Shown in pieces: positions 16,892 to 25,553 of a DNA stretch of 52,475 nt. The stretch spans positions 1 to 52,475 of the forward strand of contig JAYKJB010000082.1 of NCBI GenBank assembly GCA_035285325.1, written 5' to 3'. Each line of letters opens with the position of its first letter. The stretch's first letter is position 1. The notes beneath the pieces were generated by a model. That model had not been told where the DNA came from and made no database searches. It worked only from the letters and a program-made list of their open reading frames with translations. The translations under genes were made by a program, and so were the position numbers. The DNA comes from Candidatus Sericytochromatia bacterium (GTDB lineage: Bacteria > Cyanobacteriota > Sericytochromatia > S15B-MN24 > JAQBPE01).

Positions 16892-17944
16892 CTAAAATGG
16901 GCCGCTGAAATGTTTGTAGTAATCTCGTATCGGCTGCTTGGCAGGCAACGGTATTCGGTGGTTTGAGTCTGCGGAATACAATTTGGCAATTGCATCGACC
17001 AGGTCGTGCATATCCGGGTAGTACAGATCTTCCAACGCCTTGGCAGTCGGGCAGGGCGATGGCTGCATCCCCAAACTCACGGTTGGGGCCTTGAGCATAC
17101 CGGGGTCGACCTCGTTAATCGCGCGATTGACCTCTGCTGAAACGCCATAAGCCACCCAAGAAGTGTCAGCGACGAGGAGCCGCCCCGTCTTGCTCACGCT
17201 GCTCAGAATCATTGCATAATCCGGATGCGACACCGAGTGCAGATCGATCACTTCAACAGAGATGCCATAATCTGCCACGTAGTTGGCCGCCCGGTTCGCC
17301 TCCAGCAACATCACAGAAGTTGCAACAATGGTGACATCCGTCCCCTCACGGATTTTGTAAGAACCGAAGATAGATATTTCTGAATCCAGCTGTCTCTCCT
17401 CAAATTCCAATTCATACATGAGACGATGCTCAAACATGACGACTGGGCCTCGATGTTTCTCGATGGCAAATCGATAACTGGATAGGATGCTTTGTGGCGA
17501 GGCCGGCATGACCACAACCAGCCCTGGAATATGGGCCAGAAGAGACTGCAAACTCTGAGAGTGCTGTGCACCCTGCCCCCAACTGCGACCGATGATCATT
17601 CTCATCATCATGGGGACTTCAAACAGACCGCCAAACATGTAGCGATATTTTGCAGCGAGGTTGATTAACTGGTTAAACACCAACAGGCCAAAATCAGCTC
17701 GAATGTGGGTATTGATGGGATACATTCCGTTGAGTGCAGCCCCAATACAAATGCCAGCGATGGAGTCCTCTGCCAACGGAGTTTCGATCACGCGATTGGG
17801 ATGGCGTTCCGCCAAGCCACTGGTTGTGCCAAAAAGCCCCTTGAAGTCCGACACGCCTTGGCCAATGATCAGAGTGTGGTCGTGGGCTTCCATGGCCCAG
17901 TTCATGGCATCAGCGAGCGCATCTCGATAGGTCCTAGAGGACAT
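16892..17944 (-). CDS. 2-oxoacid dehydrogenase E1 beta-like subunit (TPP-dependent)
   Basis: A 350-residue protein with the E1 beta architecture: MSSRTYRDALADAMNWAM, FGTTSGLAERHPNRVIETPLAEDSIAGICIGAAL (conserved Glu/Asp region), MRMIIGRSWGQGAQHSQ, the PASPQSILSSYRFAI loop, and a transketolase-C domain with a VEVIDLHSV strand. It overlaps the alpha gene by 11 nt, so they are co-translated and should form an alpha2beta2 enzyme. No E2/E3 subunits lie nearby, so it probably uses the hydroxyethyl-TPP intermediate differently, as AviB1/B2-like pairs in avilamycin biosynthesis are thought to do when adding a two-carbon branch to a sugar. Confidence 0.85.
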   Translation of the reverse strand: MSSRTYRDALADAMNWAMEAHDHTLIIGQGVSDFKGLFGTTSGLAERHPNRVIETPLAEDSIAGICIGAALNGMYPINTHIRADFGLLVFNQLINLAAKYRYMFGGLFEVPMMMRMIIGRSWGQGAQHSQSLQSLLAHIPGLVVVMPASPQSILSSYRFAIEKHRGPVVMFEHRLMYELEFEERQLDSEISIFGSYKIREGTDVTIVATSVMLLEANRAANYVADYGISVEVIDLHSVSHPDYAMILSSVSKTGRLLVADTSWVAYGVSAEVNRAINEVDPGMLKAPTVSLGMQPSPCPTAKALEDLYYPDMHDLVDAIAKLYSADSNHRIPLPAKQPIRDYYKHFSGPF

Positions 17945-18878
17945 CTGTCAACAAATCCTCCAGCGTCGGCAACGGCGATGCGTTGGCCATCTGTAAAGCC
18001 GCTTCAATTTCCGTGGTGATTACAGCTCGATATGAATCGAGTACCGAGGAGGACTGCATCAGGGGGTCTTTGGCCTTCCAAGCGTTCATCTCTGCTTCGG
18101 AGCGATAGCCTGCGTGGAAGTCCTCCCCCGGCCCGACGTGTTCACGATAGCGGGCCGTGTGAACCTTGATAAATACGGGGCACTGCTCTTGGCGAACCTT
18201 TTCGATTGCGACCCCAGCCAGTGCCCTGACATTCTCAGGGTCATAGCCCTCCTTCAACTCATAATAAGCGATGCCATAGGCTTCAATGAGGCGCCGCACG
18301 GAGAAAGCCTGCCGGGCTGAGCAGGATGTATGCACGGCCAATCCATTGTCTTCACACAGGAAGAGAACAGGAACCTGATGCAACGCGGCAAAGTTCAGGG
18401 ACTCGTGAAACACACCTTGTTCCATAGCCCCATCGCCGAAATTGGCAACAAAAACCCTGCCGGTCTCGCCTCGAATTTTTGATGCCAGTGCCGCTCCCAC
18501 CGCGTGAGAGATCGACGAGGCCACCACTGCGGAAGCCCCGATGACACCACAATCTGGAGCCGCCAGATGCATTGAACCGGCTTTTCCTTTGCTCAACCCA
18601 TCCCGTCTGCCCATCAACTCAGCGAAAAACGCCGGCAACGGCCCGCCTTTTGCCAGGTAAAAGGCGTGGCCGCGATAGTTGATAAAGACCCAATCATCTC
18701 GACGGAGATGTGCGCAGACACCTACAGCCACTGCCTCCTGACCGATAGAGAGATGTACAGGGCTTTGAATCTGATCGGTCGGATACAACTCGATGATCTT
18801 TTCTTCTACCATGCGAATGCGCAGACACTGGTAGAGAAGAGATTCTCTGAGGCTTTCGGCGTTAGATGGGCTGGGCAT
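17934..18878 (-). CDS. 2-oxoacid dehydrogenase E1 alpha-like subunit (TPP-dependent)
   Basis: A ~314-residue TPP-binding subunit: SPVHLSIGQEAVAVGVCAHL, INYRGHAFYLAKGG, GRRDGLSKGKAGSMHLA, and the TPP motif GDG at 148-150 with its Asn at 178 (CEDNGLAVHT). The His-rich phosphorylation-loop region of mitochondrial E1 is not apparent. The ATG at 18878 is preferred (AGAGG 8 nt upstream); a longer frame starts at 18941. It overlaps the beta subunit. In this setting the pair probably decarboxylates a 2-oxoacid (pyruvate is the usual donor) and transfers the two-carbon fragment to a sugar ketone; this is inference from location and the missing E2/E3 partners. Confidence 0.85.
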   Translation of the reverse strand: MPSPSNAESLRESLLYQCLRIRMVEEKIIELYPTDQIQSPVHLSIGQEAVAVGVCAHLRRDDWVFINYRGHAFYLAKGGPLPAFFAELMGRRDGLSKGKAGSMHLAAPDCGVIGASAVVASSISHAVGAALASKIRGETGRVFVANFGDGAMEQGVFHESLNFAALHQVPVLFLCEDNGLAVHTSCSARQAFSVRRLIEAYGIAYYELKEGYDPENVRALAGVAIEKVRQEQCPVFIKVHTARYREHVGPGEDFHAGYRSEAEMNAWKAKDPLMQSSSVLDSYRAVITTEIEAALQMANASPLPTLEDLLTDVL

Positions 18879-18957
18879 GGTACTGGCCTCTGATACTTGG
18901 CTGCCGCATCTTATCCAATACGAACGGCCCTCACAGGGCAATGGCGACGCTTGAGCA

Positions 18958-20499
18958 TCAGGCCCCTTGCAATGAATGCTCTCCGACGGCTGTGTCAGCC
19001 GAGCCCTTTAGCCGCCGAATGCGAAGCAAAGCTTTTTCTCGTTCCGACGTCAGACCAAGTTGCTGTGCAGCGGCCAACACACCATACCAGGCGTCCACGT
19101 CGGAGTCATCCCTATGGACCGCGAGTTGAAACCACTCGAGGGCCTGATGATAATTCTCCCGGGTCAATTCGAATTGGCCGAGGTTGATCAACCCATCTTG
19201 CTGCGTCCAGGTACCTTCTCGAACATAGCCGGCAAGTTGGTCAAAGACCAGGCTGGCCTCACCCAGACGATTCAAGCAAAACAAAACCGCGCCGTGCAGG
19301 TGAAGGATACCGATGTAAAGCGGAAACAATTTGCGCGCCCCTCTCAAGGCTGACTCAGCCTCTTCAAGTCTGTGTTCAGCACTCAAAACACGCGCCCAGA
19401 CTTCGTGGCTTTCAGGAAAGTTCGGGAATCGCTCAAGCAAATCTCCGGCGATTTGCTTGGCAGCGCTGAGATCTCCCGTCTTCAAAAATTCCATCGCTTC
19501 GGCAACATGTGCCTCGGCGGCATCACTGGTCAACCGCAAGCCTTTCGCGAACCGTTGCTGACTTTCCTCATCGCGATCAGCAGCCGCCCATTGCCGCAGC
19601 AATTCGGCGGCCCTTCTTTCGACCAAACGGTAAACAGAATCGCCAGCATCACGCGGATTTGACGTGCGAAGCCGTTTCGACTGGCGCCGTTCAAGTTGAA
19701 CCAACTGAATCTTCCGCATCGGGGGTAATTGAGACGACTCTCGCCAAACCGCATGCAGCGTGTTGACCGCCTCAGTCAGGGCAGTGTCATCGTCGTGCCT
19801 AGTCGGAATCAGTAATTCGCGCAAGCGCTCAGATTCCTTCACGCGAACAGGGAACGTACAGTTGAAGAACTGCTCCCAGAACAAGAGATTCTGCATCCGT
19901 TGCGTTTCCCCTATCTGGACCCGCAAGGTTGATTGAAGAGGATGGAAGCGCCCAATCATCTGAGCCAATGAATTAAGCCAGGTATCATCGTACCAAAATG
20001 GAAAATACTCCGTAAAAATTCTGCCCAACGCGTTTGCCCATTCAGCACTGATCAAGAAAGTTGAGGCGAAATTCTTACCATTAATCTGATCCCTGAGAAA
20101 AACCAAGGCTAACCGGTCGGGGTAATAAGAGAATGCTTGCCTGACCTCCTCATCCCATCCAAAAGTCTCATATCGCAACTTGTCACCACCTGGGCAATAG
20201 ATCCCAGGATTACTCGTGCAGGCCCGTCGCAATGTGTTGCAAATTTCGCCTTGTGTCAGAAGTGGGGGACCTTCGATCACGTGAACTTTTATGATAGGAC
20301 CCACGAGTTTCTGCAGATCCAAACTTTCTGACTCGTCATCGTTGTCCCGGTACACCCATACATCAATCAAGTCTGGACGGGCGACGGTGTCGCGAACGGA
20401 TAGCAGATATCGGCCAAGGGCCTCCGGACGTCCCCTGGATGCCACCAAGACACTGATGAAATCGGGGTTGTCCACAGGTTTAACAACATCGAGTGGCAT
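18958..20499 (-). CDS. Glycosyltransferase-like protein with C-terminal TPR repeats
   Basis: About 513 residues. The N-terminal ~280 residues look like a GT-A-type domain: FISVLVASRGRPEALGRYL, IDVWVYRDNDDE, GGDKLRYETFGWDEE, then a FWYDDTWLN segment. The rest is helical repeats (DLSAAKQIAGDLLERFPNF, LINLGQFELTRENYHQALEW) like TPRs. The GT-A call is weaker than for the gene at 318, because the canonical DxD motif is not obvious. It may glycosylate the sugar acceptor or a protein. The ATG at 20499 has GAGG 5 nt upstream; a TTG at 20535 extends the frame. It lies between E1 alpha and gmhA in the same direction, so probably one operon. Confidence 0.6.
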   Translation of the reverse strand: MPLDVVKPVDNPDFISVLVASRGRPEALGRYLLSVRDTVARPDLIDVWVYRDNDDESESLDLQKLVGPIIKVHVIEGPPLLTQGEICNTLRRACTSNPGIYCPGGDKLRYETFGWDEEVRQAFSYYPDRLALVFLRDQINGKNFASTFLISAEWANALGRIFTEYFPFWYDDTWLNSLAQMIGRFHPLQSTLRVQIGETQRMQNLLFWEQFFNCTFPVRVKESERLRELLIPTRHDDDTALTEAVNTLHAVWRESSQLPPMRKIQLVQLERRQSKRLRTSNPRDAGDSVYRLVERRAAELLRQWAAADRDEESQQRFAKGLRLTSDAAEAHVAEAMEFLKTGDLSAAKQIAGDLLERFPNFPESHEVWARVLSAEHRLEEAESALRGARKLFPLYIGILHLHGAVLFCLNRLGEASLVFDQLAGYVREGTWTQQDGLINLGQFELTRENYHQALEWFQLAVHRDDSDVDAWYGVLAAAQQLGLTSEREKALLRIRRLKGSADTAVGEHSLQGA

Positions 20500-20621
20500 C
20501 AAGACCTCATTCTCGGACCTCGACACGTCCGTCAACTCAGGGCGGCCTTGTTCAGAATCTTCGACAACACCGCCAACGCTCTTGAGTTCTCAGACGGAAG
20601 CGTTTCAGGCGATTCTTTGTT

Positions 20622-21212
20622 CTAGAGGTTCGGGAACATGATGCGTTCAACGAGAGCCACCAAGCTGTGTTCGATGGAGAGAAACGTCTCCTGGATAAGT
20701 TGGGTGCTGCTTGAGGGAACGACCACAAAGACATCCGCGGACATGCTTCGGTCCAAGGTTTCCCCTGCTAGGAGAACGCCTCGCATCTTCATACGGCACG
20801 CTTCCTGCAACGCCAGCGCGACGTTGACCGAACGACCGCTGGTGGAAATTCCAAGCAATACATCACCGGGGGAGCCCAACGCTTCTACCTGACGCGCAAA
20901 GACAGTGTCAAACGATTCATCGTTGGCGTGAGCAGTCAACACTGAGGTGTCCGTGGTAAGCGCCAGCGCTGGCAACCCCCTTCGCACGCGCCGCAGATCC
21001 AGTCGACAAACAAATTCCGCAGCAAGGTGCTGACAATCTGCAGCACTGCCTCCATTGCCGCAGATCAACAGCTTGTGCCCCCTAATGAAGGCATCGGCAA
21101 TCAACGTCGCGGCCTCCAAGACCGAATCCAAGGAGGTCTCAAGCGTGCGCTGCTTCAACGCCGCACTGGCCAGAAAATGCTCGATGACACTCTGTTTGGC
21201 AGCTTCAATCAC
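20622..21212 (-). CDS. gmhA: Phosphoheptose isomerase (sedoheptulose 7-phosphate isomerase)
   Basis: A 196-residue SIS-domain protein. The family fingerprint KLLICGNGGSAADCQHLAAEF (Glu after AA being the catalytic base), HANDESFDTVFARQVEALG, GISTSGRSVNVALAL and QLIQETFLSIEHSLV with the second catalytic His all match GmhA. It converts D-sedoheptulose 7-phosphate to D-glycero-D-manno-heptose 7-phosphate, the substrate of the HddA-type kinase at 2634. No GmhB phosphatase (1,7-bisphosphate to 1-phosphate) is in the window. It starts at a GTG without an obvious ribosome site and appears to be the first gene of the lower minus-strand block. Confidence 0.9.
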   Translation of the reverse strand: MIEAAKQSVIEHFLASAALKQRTLETSLDSVLEAATLIADAFIRGHKLLICGNGGSAADCQHLAAEFVCRLDLRRVRRGLPALALTTDTSVLTAHANDESFDTVFARQVEALGSPGDVLLGISTSGRSVNVALALQEACRMKMRGVLLAGETLDRSMSADVFVVVPSSSTQLIQETFLSIEHSLVALVERIMFPNL

Positions 21213-21500
21213 GGGATTCAGCGAGCGCCCCCTGGGGGGGCAAGTGGGGAAGGTCTCATCGCCACGTAGTGGCGCGGGGACTTATGTTGTACACACGGTC
21301 TGCCTACAGAGCGAGTCAGAATAGGCTCCGAAACACTCATTTCACTAAACCAGAAGAATCCCGTGCCTCCTGGTGCACAATCACATTTTCTCGACGAGGC
21401 AAATACTCAGGTGTACCATGTCCGGACGCCATTTGAACACGGGATGCTTGGCCAGTACACCTCTCGTGTCGGAAGCGCCTTGTTGAGCCTTCACACCCTG

Positions 21501-22937
21501 ATGCCAGTCAATTCACCCCCTTTCAGCACTGCGCACACAACTCGGCTGCTGTGCGCTGTCCCGCTGACTTTTCTGATGCTGTTGGTCTCGCTCCCAGCCT
21601 GCGCCCCCCTGACCGAGCACCTGCAACACGGCGATCGCCCCCCCGGCATGCCCCGCCCGCCGAGCACGACCCGCGCCGTCCCCACGGCGATCGCCCCCTT
21701 GCCAGGCCGGCTCGACGATCGCCCCGTGTTCAACAGCAACTCGCCGGAAATCATCACGGAACCCGGCATCACGCTCTCGACCATGCGGCCGCTGCCTGGC
21801 GCGCCGCGGGAGGCCTTTCTGTCCCACCCGGTCAGTGGTCTGTTCACGGTCTTTTCGCACCACATCGCCAAGGACGCCCGCCCCGGCGATCGCCTGCTGG
21901 TGCTGGGCTTGCTCGCGCACAATCGCACCAACCGCATGCTCTCGATTTCGTTGCTGGCGGGCAGCAGCTACCTCAGCCAGCCGGAGGCCCCTTTCGTGCG
22001 CCTGCCGAGTCTGGTGGCGGCCCCGACCGGTGGGGTGTTTGCAGGCCCGGGCGATCGCGTGGCGGGCGACCTGTTGCGCGGGGATTCCGGGCTGACACGG
22101 CAATCGTGGCGACTCGCACCCGGCAGCAGCCAGTTGCTCTGCGCCCAGCCGATTCCCACCGATGTCGCCATTCCGCCGCCGATCAACGGTCGCACCACCC
22201 AGTTGCGCCTGTGGAGCAGCGGGGCCACGCATCTGTCGGAAGTCGCACTGTTTGCCGCGAAACGTCCGGATGGATCCTTCGAGACACCCACGCTGGCTGA
22301 CTTCGAGGCCGTGTTGCGTCGCGGCCAGCGCGCGGGCCCCCTCGAGCCACCGGCCACACCGCCTCAGGCATCCCCGTCGACCGGCGCCTTCCGCTACGGC
22401 CGGGTGGCCGGCGTCACGCAGGGGGATGCCTGGCGGGGCGACCTGACCCGCCCGGTGGCCCGCCTGGCCGCCGGGGAGCGCATCGGCTTTCCGATTGCCG
22501 CCGTTCTGCGCAACCGCCTGGGCACCGAGCAGGTGCAAAGCGCTCCGTTGCGCGTGCGCTACCCTGACAGCGCCTACGCCGGTCACGGCAACTATGGCGT
22601 GCTCTATCGCCTCAGCCTGCGCCTGACCAACCCGGATGCGACCCCGCGCGCCTACACCGTGCGGCTGTCTCAGCCCCTGCGGGTGGAACCCGGGTCCACC
22701 GCGACACAGACGATCTACCTGGAACCGCCGGAGCCGGCCGTCACCTTTCGCGGGCTCGTGCGGGTCGATGAGGCCGGTGCGACACGTTACACCCACCTGG
22801 TCTTGCGCCGCGGACAACAAGCCGCCCCCTTCGAGACGATCGCCGTGGCGGGCGGGGCCTCTCGCAAGTTGGTGATCAGCCTGATCTACCCGGCCGATGC
22901 CACCCCTCCCCAACTTTTAACGATCGAGCGGATTTAG
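21501..22937 (+). CDS. DUF3370-type cyanobacterial secreted protein (lipoprotein)
   Basis: About 478 residues with an N-terminal hydrophobic signal (LLCAVPLTFLMLLVSLPAC) ending in a lipobox-like LPAC. The body resembles DUF3370, a cyanobacterial family of unknown function: PLPGRLDDRPVFNSNSPEI, FTVFSHHIAK, LVLGLLAHN, AGSSYLSQPEAPFVRLP and GPGDRVAGDLLRG. I recognise this from memory of the family, so the match needs a profile search. The ATG at 21501 is chosen because it begins right before the signal; a longer frame reaches 21363. It contains four GCGATCGC. It is the first gene beyond the island, on the opposite strand to gmhA, so it marks the island's right edge. Confidence 0.7.
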   Translation: MPVNSPPFSTAHTTRLLCAVPLTFLMLLVSLPACAPLTEHLQHGDRPPGMPRPPSTTRAVPTAIAPLPGRLDDRPVFNSNSPEIITEPGITLSTMRPLPGAPREAFLSHPVSGLFTVFSHHIAKDARPGDRLLVLGLLAHNRTNRMLSISLLAGSSYLSQPEAPFVRLPSLVAAPTGGVFAGPGDRVAGDLLRGDSGLTRQSWRLAPGSSQLLCAQPIPTDVAIPPPINGRTTQLRLWSSGATHLSEVALFAAKRPDGSFETPTLADFEAVLRRGQRAGPLEPPATPPQASPSTGAFRYGRVAGVTQGDAWRGDLTRPVARLAAGERIGFPIAAVLRNRLGTEQVQSAPLRVRYPDSAYAGHGNYGVLYRLSLRLTNPDATPRAYTVRLSQPLRVEPGSTATQTIYLEPPEPAVTFRGLVRVDEAGATRYTHLVLRRGQQAAPFETIAVAGGASRKLVISLIYPADATPPQLLTIERI

Positions 22938-23061
22938 CAACAAAGCCGCGAAAGCCCCGTCCCTGCACCATAACAACCCGCAGGCCAGGTTAGGTGATGC
23001 ATGTCACCGGGTAGGCTAAGGTTGTCCACATACGCGTCACCGACGCTCGGGTGCCCAGGGA

Positions 23062-23715
23062 ATGATTCGTCCAATCACATGGGGAGCAGCTTGCTGGGCC
23101 CTGATCACCGCTCAGGCGATCGCCTCGGCTCAGGCCGTCTATCACGTCGAGAAAGACGTGCGCCATCAAGGGGCCGCCTGGAACAACAGTTCGGACCCGG
23201 GGTTGGGCGCGGTCCGACCTGTCTCTGGCTTTTATCGGGACATGCTCGAGCGCGACGTGCAGCTGCACGCGTTTGCGTGGCGCGATGGCTACAGCACCAC
23301 GGACGGCCAGCCGACCTACAGCGTGCAAGTCAGCCTTCACCGCGAACCCCCACCCCAGACACGCATCCCGGACGTGACGGTGGGCGAGCAGGTGGTTCTC
23401 GCTCGGCCCCAACGCAGCCTGGAGTGGCGCATCCCGATCGTGGCCGCGACCTATTACATCTTCCCGCAACACGCCAATGTGCGTTCAGACCCGCCGCTGG
23501 CCGTGATGACCGGCAAGAAACCGGAGGATGGTTTTCGCGCCAGCATCTCCGGCCTGACCTCGCGAAATTTTCTGGTGCGTGCCCTGGTCCAGCATCAAGG
23601 GACGGATGGCGTCGTCGAACACAACTTCCAACGGAACTACGTGTTCCGGCCACCCACGGTGGAGGTGGTCGATGGACGTCACGAGGCCTACGAACTGTAC
23701 CATTGGTTCTGGTAG
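23062..23715 (+). CDS. Secreted protein of unknown function
   Basis: A 217-residue protein with a signal peptide (ATG, then a hydrophobic WGAACWALITAQAIASAQA with an AQA-like cleavage site). The rest is beta-rich: DVQLHAFAWRDGYSTTDGQ, YSVQVSLHREPPP, WRIPIVAATYYIFP and NYVFRPPTVEVVDG. I recognise no family. It lies 124 nt after the DUF3370-like gene on the same strand and is followed by a strong hairpin terminator. It contains one GCGATCGC. Other open frames over this stretch look like shadows. Confidence 0.65.
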   Translation: MIRPITWGAACWALITAQAIASAQAVYHVEKDVRHQGAAWNNSSDPGLGAVRPVSGFYRDMLERDVQLHAFAWRDGYSTTDGQPTYSVQVSLHREPPPQTRIPDVTVGEQVVLARPQRSLEWRIPIVAATYYIFPQHANVRSDPPLAVMTGKKPEDGFRASISGLTSRNFLVRALVQHQGTDGVVEHNFQRNYVFRPPTVEVVDGRHEAYELYHWFW

Positions 23716-23768
23716 ACCGGTCTGACCTCGGCCGAAGGGATCCACACCTCTCGGCGTTGTGAGCCACG

Positions 23769-23799
23769 AAAATGCCGCTCCGGGGGGAGCGGCATTTTT
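23769..23799. terminator. Bidirectional Rho-independent terminator
   Basis: A perfect 13-bp stem (23769-23781 with 23786-23798) has a GGGG loop. The left arm begins with an A-run and the right arm ends with T-run TTTTT, so the stem can terminate both the upstream plus-strand gene and the minus-strand papain-like gene that ends at 23823. It sits neatly in the 107-nt gap between two convergent genes. Confidence 0.9.
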
Positions 23800-23822
23800 G
23801 TTTAAAATCCAGGGGGGGGCGG

Positions 23823-24803
23823 CTATTCGAGGGTCCAGCAGTCCCCGTAGAAGTAAGAGCCGACGTAGTTGCTCACGAAGAACTTGTAGGGCATCCAGAA
23901 ATGCCCCTTGACGCCCCAGTCCGTGCCCCAGGAATTGCGAATCAGGAAGGCCTGTTTGGCATCGTCGTAGCCCACTGCCACCACGGCGTGGCCGCCTTGA
24001 ATCTCCTCATTGCGGGCGGGCATCGGCATCTCGCCCGATTCGGCCACGGCCTTGGTCATGAACGAGTCGTACAGGATGATCGGCAGCAAGAACGGCTTTT
24101 TGGCCGCCAGGGCGCTCTTCATGCCTTGCAGGGTCTTGATGCGGGCCTTTTTCTTCATGCGCAAGTTCTGCGCAGCATCGAAGTGGGCGGCGGTGGCGTC
24201 GTAGGCCAGACCAGCCTTGCCATCCGCATAAGGCACCAGATCCTCGGTCACGCAGCCCACCTTGACCGCGGTCGCGGCTGCCAAGGACATGAAGGCGCCG
24301 GTGTCTTTGCGGGTGGCCTGACGAGTGCCGTTCGCTTCCATGTCCTTGCGTTCGGCGTAATAGAAGAACAAGGGTGCCAGCCGCTGTTTGCGACGCTTCC
24401 CTTGCAAGTTGAGCATCGCCTCCATGACGGCCGTCGCAGCAAAGGCGGAACACGAGCCCAGGCCCCCCTGATTGCGCACAGGGTCGAACGCGGAGCGCAG
24501 ATCGACCTGCTTGGGCAGGGCCCGACCCCGACCGCCCATGATCGACACCCCCAGCAGGTCTGACTCCTCCACGCTGAGCGTGTCCTCGATGCTCTCGTGC
24601 CCCACGCGGCCCTTGGGTTCAGGCAACAGACCTGCCACCACGGTTCCGATCGGCGTCTTGAGATGGCGCGCTTCCTTGGGCGCGCCAAGCGCGGAGACAT
24701 CCCCCGCGCTGGCGGAAACCGCCGTCAGCTGTTGCGTGGCGGTGCCGCAACCGGCCAGGCAGAGAGCGGCGGAAACAAAAAGAGACAGCGAGCCACGAGC
24801 CAT
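23823..24803 (-). CDS. Papain-family (C1A) cysteine peptidase, lipoprotein
   Basis: The catalytic elements are all visible: QGGLGSCSAFA with Cys118, GGHAVVAVGYD with His272, and LIRNSWGTDWG with Asn290; these are the C1A triad and its oxyanion Gln. An N-terminal lipoprotein signal (SLFVSAALCLAGC, lipid Cys19) sends the protein to the cell envelope, and a ~90-residue segment before the Cys motif may be a propeptide. The ATG at 24803 has GGAGGAGAA about 8 nt upstream; a longer frame starts at 24836. Three 11-bp-spaced AT-rich repeats lie 70-98 bases upstream (24873-24901). Secreted proteolysis is its evident role. Confidence 0.9.
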   Translation of the reverse strand: MARGSLSLFVSAALCLAGCGTATQQLTAVSASAGDVSALGAPKEARHLKTPIGTVVAGLLPEPKGRVGHESIEDTLSVEESDLLGVSIMGGRGRALPKQVDLRSAFDPVRNQGGLGSCSAFAATAVMEAMLNLQGKRRKQRLAPLFFYYAERKDMEANGTRQATRKDTGAFMSLAAATAVKVGCVTEDLVPYADGKAGLAYDATAAHFDAAQNLRMKKKARIKTLQGMKSALAAKKPFLLPIILYDSFMTKAVAESGEMPMPARNEEIQGGHAVVAVGYDDAKQAFLIRNSWGTDWGVKGHFWMPYKFFVSNYVGSYFYGDCWTLE

Positions 24804-24872
24804 GGGGGCGTTCTCCTCCGACAGGGGGGTGTTCATGAGCTGTATCGCCCCGAAGCGGTCGACTTCTGCTGA

Positions 24873-24901
24873 CTTTAAACCGACCTTTGTCGATTCTTAA
24901 T
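24873..24901. promoter_or_regulatory. 11-bp-periodic direct-repeat box (PhoB/OmpR-like) upstream of the papain-type gene
   Basis: Three 7-mers begin at 24873 (CTTTAAA), 24884 (CCTTTGT) and 24895 (TCTTAAT), each 11 bases apart, about one helical turn. This direct-repeat geometry is typical of PhoB/OmpR-family response regulators. It lies in the gap between the peptidase gene (start 24803) and the hypothetical gene ending at 24968. Function is inferred from geometry and recurrence at other genes in this window. Confidence 0.5.
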
Positions 24902-24967
24902 TCGGGAAGCCCCTCTTGGCGAGGAAACACAGCCGGAGAGAATGTAGGGGCGCGCTGGCCAGCCCGA

Positions 24968-25369
24968 TCAGGCCCAGCAGTCCTCTTCCACGAACAGAGC
25001 GCGGGGGTCGGACGCATAGCGCGCCGTCCAATCCTCCCCTTCCTCCGACAACACCCGGCAGGGCCACGTCGCCAGCAGCCAGCTGACGAGGGGCTCGAGC
25101 ACCCTGAGAATCTCGGCCGGCGCATCCTGGTAGACCTCCACGGCCGCCGGATGCAGCGTCAACAAACCTTGCGTGTCGAGCGGCGTGCGGGGTTCCATGC
25201 GCAGCTTGGCCTCCAGCCAGCGGGCCATGCCGGCATCCGCCGCGACGACCCAGCTTCGATCCCGCGGGTCGGGGTGGCGGAAGGCCTGCGGCAACGCCTG
25301 CAAGCGGGCTTCCAGCGGGGACAAAAAGTCCGCCTCCGGGGGAGGCACAAGGAAGTAGTGGACCTGCAC
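24968..25369 (-). CDS. Hypothetical protein of 133 residues
   Basis: The GTG-started frame (25369) reads MQVHYFLVPPPEADFLSP and continues through Trp/Leu-rich segments (SWVVAADAGMARWLEAK, WLLATWPCRVLSEEGEDW). The Trp content and acidic composition look protein-like, unlike the random frames around it. I recognise no family, signal peptide or membrane helix. It lies between the papain-type gene and the 25554 gene, all on the minus strand. Its function is unknown. Confidence 0.5.
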   Translation of the reverse strand: MQVHYFLVPPPEADFLSPLEARLQALPQAFRHPDPRDRSWVVAADAGMARWLEAKLRMEPRTPLDTQGLLTLHPAAVEVYQDAPAEILRVLEPLVSWLLATWPCRVLSEEGEDWTARYASDPRALFVEEDCWA

Positions 25370-25553
25370 GCGGTCAACATACCCGCCGCCGCAAGCCGGA
25401 CGCGCGCGCGTCGAATTTCATCGCGGCGACCAGGGCAACGAATCAGCAGGCCATGCCTCTGAGGACGCGCTTCAGAAGGTCACCTTGCCAGATTGGAGCA
25501 GCGGGGTTCAGACGCGACCGCCGTGGCGGGGCGGACTCATCCGGGCGGAGGGC

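Noticed and set aside
21513-22913. A 466-codon minus-strand open frame antisense to the DUF3370-type gene
   Set aside because: Low-complexity Arg/Gly/Gln-rich shadow of the plus-strand coding frame.
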